5,737 nt of DNA from Planctomycetota bacterium. Lineage in GTDB: Bacteria > Planctomycetota > Phycisphaerae > FEN-1346. A program made the translations under genes and the position numbers. Positions 5,725 through 5,737 of this stretch are shown one piece after another. Position 1 is the first letter of the stretch. Every line of letters begins with the position of its first letter. The notes under the pieces are model-generated. The model ran no database searches. It saw nothing but the letters and a program-made list of their open reading frames with translations, and was not told the DNA's origin. The stretch covers positions 1 through 5,737 of the forward strand of contig JAPLML010000571.1 of assembly GCA_026387055.1 (NCBI GenBank), in the 5' to 3' direction.

Positions 5725-5737
5725 CCGGGTGGCCACG

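Larger units (their letters stand above)
5535..5733 (+). repeat. Direct repeat GCCGGGTGGC bracketing the palindrome cluster
   Basis: The decamer GCCGGGTGGC occurs at 5535-5544 and again at 5724-5733, 189 bp apart, enclosing all the downstream palindromes. After the second copy the sequence CACG (5734-5737) matches 5550-5553 of the first element if five bases are deleted, so a second member of the same repeat family may begin here and continue past the window edge. Confidence 0.55.

Overview
The window looks like a piece of a GC-rich bacterial chromosome, most likely from a planctomycete or a close relative. This is inferred from the gene content: a transmembrane Ser/Thr kinase with a long TPR-like C-terminus, placed directly upstream of Tad-type pseudopilin genes, with palindromic repeats between genes. 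I could not test taxonomy by a search.

Layout, all on the + strand: (1) positions 1-111 hold the last 36 codons of an unidentified upstream gene. (2) Positions 112-382 are non-coding: a heptamer tandem repeat, a seven-copy 13-bp tandem repeat inside a 93-nt T-free tract, and two hairpins that each follow the same octamer TTTAGCCG. (3) Positions 383-3019 encode an 878-residue kinase: N-terminal protein kinase domain, Ala/Pro linker, one membrane helix, and a helical-repeat region predicted to lie outside the membrane. (4) Positions 3028-4845 encode a 605-residue TadG-like protein with one N-terminal membrane anchor and a very large aromatic-rich outer domain. (5) Positions 4842-5504 encode a 220-residue TadE-like pseudopilin with a type IV prepilin-type cleavage motif. 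(6) Positions 5505-5737 contain no convincing gene but a dense chain of inverted repeats.

The three complete genes appear to be one translationally coupled operon. The TadG-like gene's ribosome binding site overlaps the kinase stop codon, and the TadE-like gene starts with a TTG that overlaps the TadG-like stop by 4 nt. The simplest reading is a surface module: two minor-pilin-like proteins made together with a membrane kinase whose TPR region could contact envelope proteins and signal to the cytoplasm. The gene order supports this, but the function is inference.

The most unusual non-coding signal is at 5538-5627. Two 12-bp perfect hairpins 50 bp apart have nearly identical stems that differ at one base pair, changed on both arms. 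This suggests a repeated element kept for its fold. Further inverted repeats follow up to 5724, where the boundary sequence GCCGGGTGGC occurs a second time.
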